From Bacillus sp. UNC41MFS5 (lineage in GTDB: Bacteria; Bacillota; Bacilli; Bacillales_B; DSM-18226): a stretch of 64,000 bases of DNA. The position numbers and the translations under genes were made by a program. Of this stretch, positions 63,635 through 64,000 are shown in pieces. Below the pieces are notes generated by a model. The model was given only the letters and a program-made list of their open reading frames with translations, was not told the origin of the DNA and made no database searches. The number at the start of each line of letters is the position of its first letter. Positions within the stretch are counted from its first letter, which is position 1. The DNA is taken from positions 1 to 64,000 of the forward strand of contig NZ_KK366019.1 of assembly GCF_000686805.1 (NCBI RefSeq). Direction: 5' to 3'.

Positions 63635-63979
63635 TTGAAGAACATGGGGAAAGTCATGGTGTTATCCACCGGTTTATTAATCGCTGGTTTAAGCAGCGGG
63701 GGGACCATCCCGCTCACACCCCTTAGTATGGAGCATGCGGATGCTGCCAGTCTTGTTCGAATTAGTAAAACATCGTTTCTAACAACAGCCAATCTAAGAT
63801 TGCGTACAGGGGCCAGCACTAAATACAAATCCATTCTCACAATTCCTAAAGGAAAAGTTGTGTATGCCACCGAGAAAAATGGGAGTTATTACAAAGTTTC
63901 CTATACGTACAAATCTAATGGTAAAAATACTACTAAAGTTGGGTGGATTAGCGGCAGCTATGTAAAGAATACAATTTAA
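63635..63979 (+). CDS. Stand-alone secreted SH3b protein
   Basis: A complete 114-aa protein: signal peptide (~1-38, ending HADAASL) and a single SH3b domain (NLRLRTGASTKYKSILTI, KVGWISGSYVK). It is strongly similar to the first ~105 residues of the preceding glucosaminidase, including the signal region (M-G-K-V start), so it is probably a truncated tandem duplicate or an inhibitor/competitor of wall binding. TTG start after a purine-rich GAGAGAGAAGG site. No catalytic domain follows: the frame stops at 63977 and no continuation is seen before the window ends. Confidence 0.78.
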   Translation: MKNMGKVMVLSTGLLIAGLSSGGTIPLTPLSMEHADAASLVRISKTSFLTTANLRLRTGASTKYKSILTIPKGKVVYATEKNGSYYKVSYTYKSNGKNTTKVGWISGSYVKNTI

Positions 63980-64000
63980 ATACGAAAATAAGCGGGACCT

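Overview
The window is a chromosomal segment from a low-GC Gram-positive spore-former-type organism, most likely Bacillaceae (Bacillus/Neobacillus-like). The evidence is the 5S rRNA end at the left edge, AGGAGG-type ribosome binding sites with many GTG/TTG starts, hairpin-plus-U terminators, TagU, GtaB and YfkN homologues, many secreted cell-wall proteins, and two intergenic repeat types that I recall from Bacillus genomes. No phage, IS, CRISPR or tRNA was seen.

Region A (200-15986) is the most interesting part. It is a two-armed divergent locus. The minus arm runs vWA membrane protein, large tubulin-like GTPase, a second tubulin-like protein that has lost its GTP-binding glycine loops, two small proteins, a zinc-ribbon TRAFAC-type GTPase, and a transmembrane GAP1-type protein. 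The plus arm runs a 49-aa membrane peptide, a zinc-ribbon two-TM protein and a TM protein with a long extracellular helical region. The parts suggest a device linking an extracellular sensor or adhesion layer (vWA, TPR-like and FG-GAP-like ectodomains) to a cytoplasmic GTPase/tubulin polymer. Its biological job is unknown to me.

Region B (16071-18301) holds small membrane genes: a DUF4359 protein, a 31-aa micro-ORF, a CPBP-family protease and an unknown single-pass protein.

Region C (18641-42853) is a run of mostly secreted envelope proteins. It contains an L,D-transpeptidase, a LysM-3D protein, an S8 protease with FlgD-like Ig repeats, the LCP ligase TagU, a YfkN-like double nucleotidase, a HupE-like membrane protein, a 2025-aa lamin-tail/PHP protein, a beta-lactamase-like hydrolase with SH3 domains, a C39-like peptidase, an acyltransferase-3 protein and a polysaccharide deacetylase. 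Several share the same Ig-like (Big_6-type) module.

Region D (43008-60919) is a wall-polymer cluster. It has four proteins with CDP-glycerol glycerophosphotransferase (TagF-like) domains. Two are fused to GT2 glycosyltransferase domains, and one is fused to a GT4 enzyme that carries a GW-domain pair inside it. The cluster also has an MBOAT/DHHW O-acylation pair, a stand-alone GT2, GtaB (UDP-glucose supply) and an SH3-repeat glucosaminidase. Two gene remnants, an acyltransferase-3 pseudogene and the tail of a lost GT4 gene with its terminator, show past deletions here.

Region E (61241-63979) holds a second SH3-rich glucosaminidase and a stand-alone SH3 protein. The genes of C-E together describe synthesis, modification, attachment and turnover of wall polymers and peptidoglycan.
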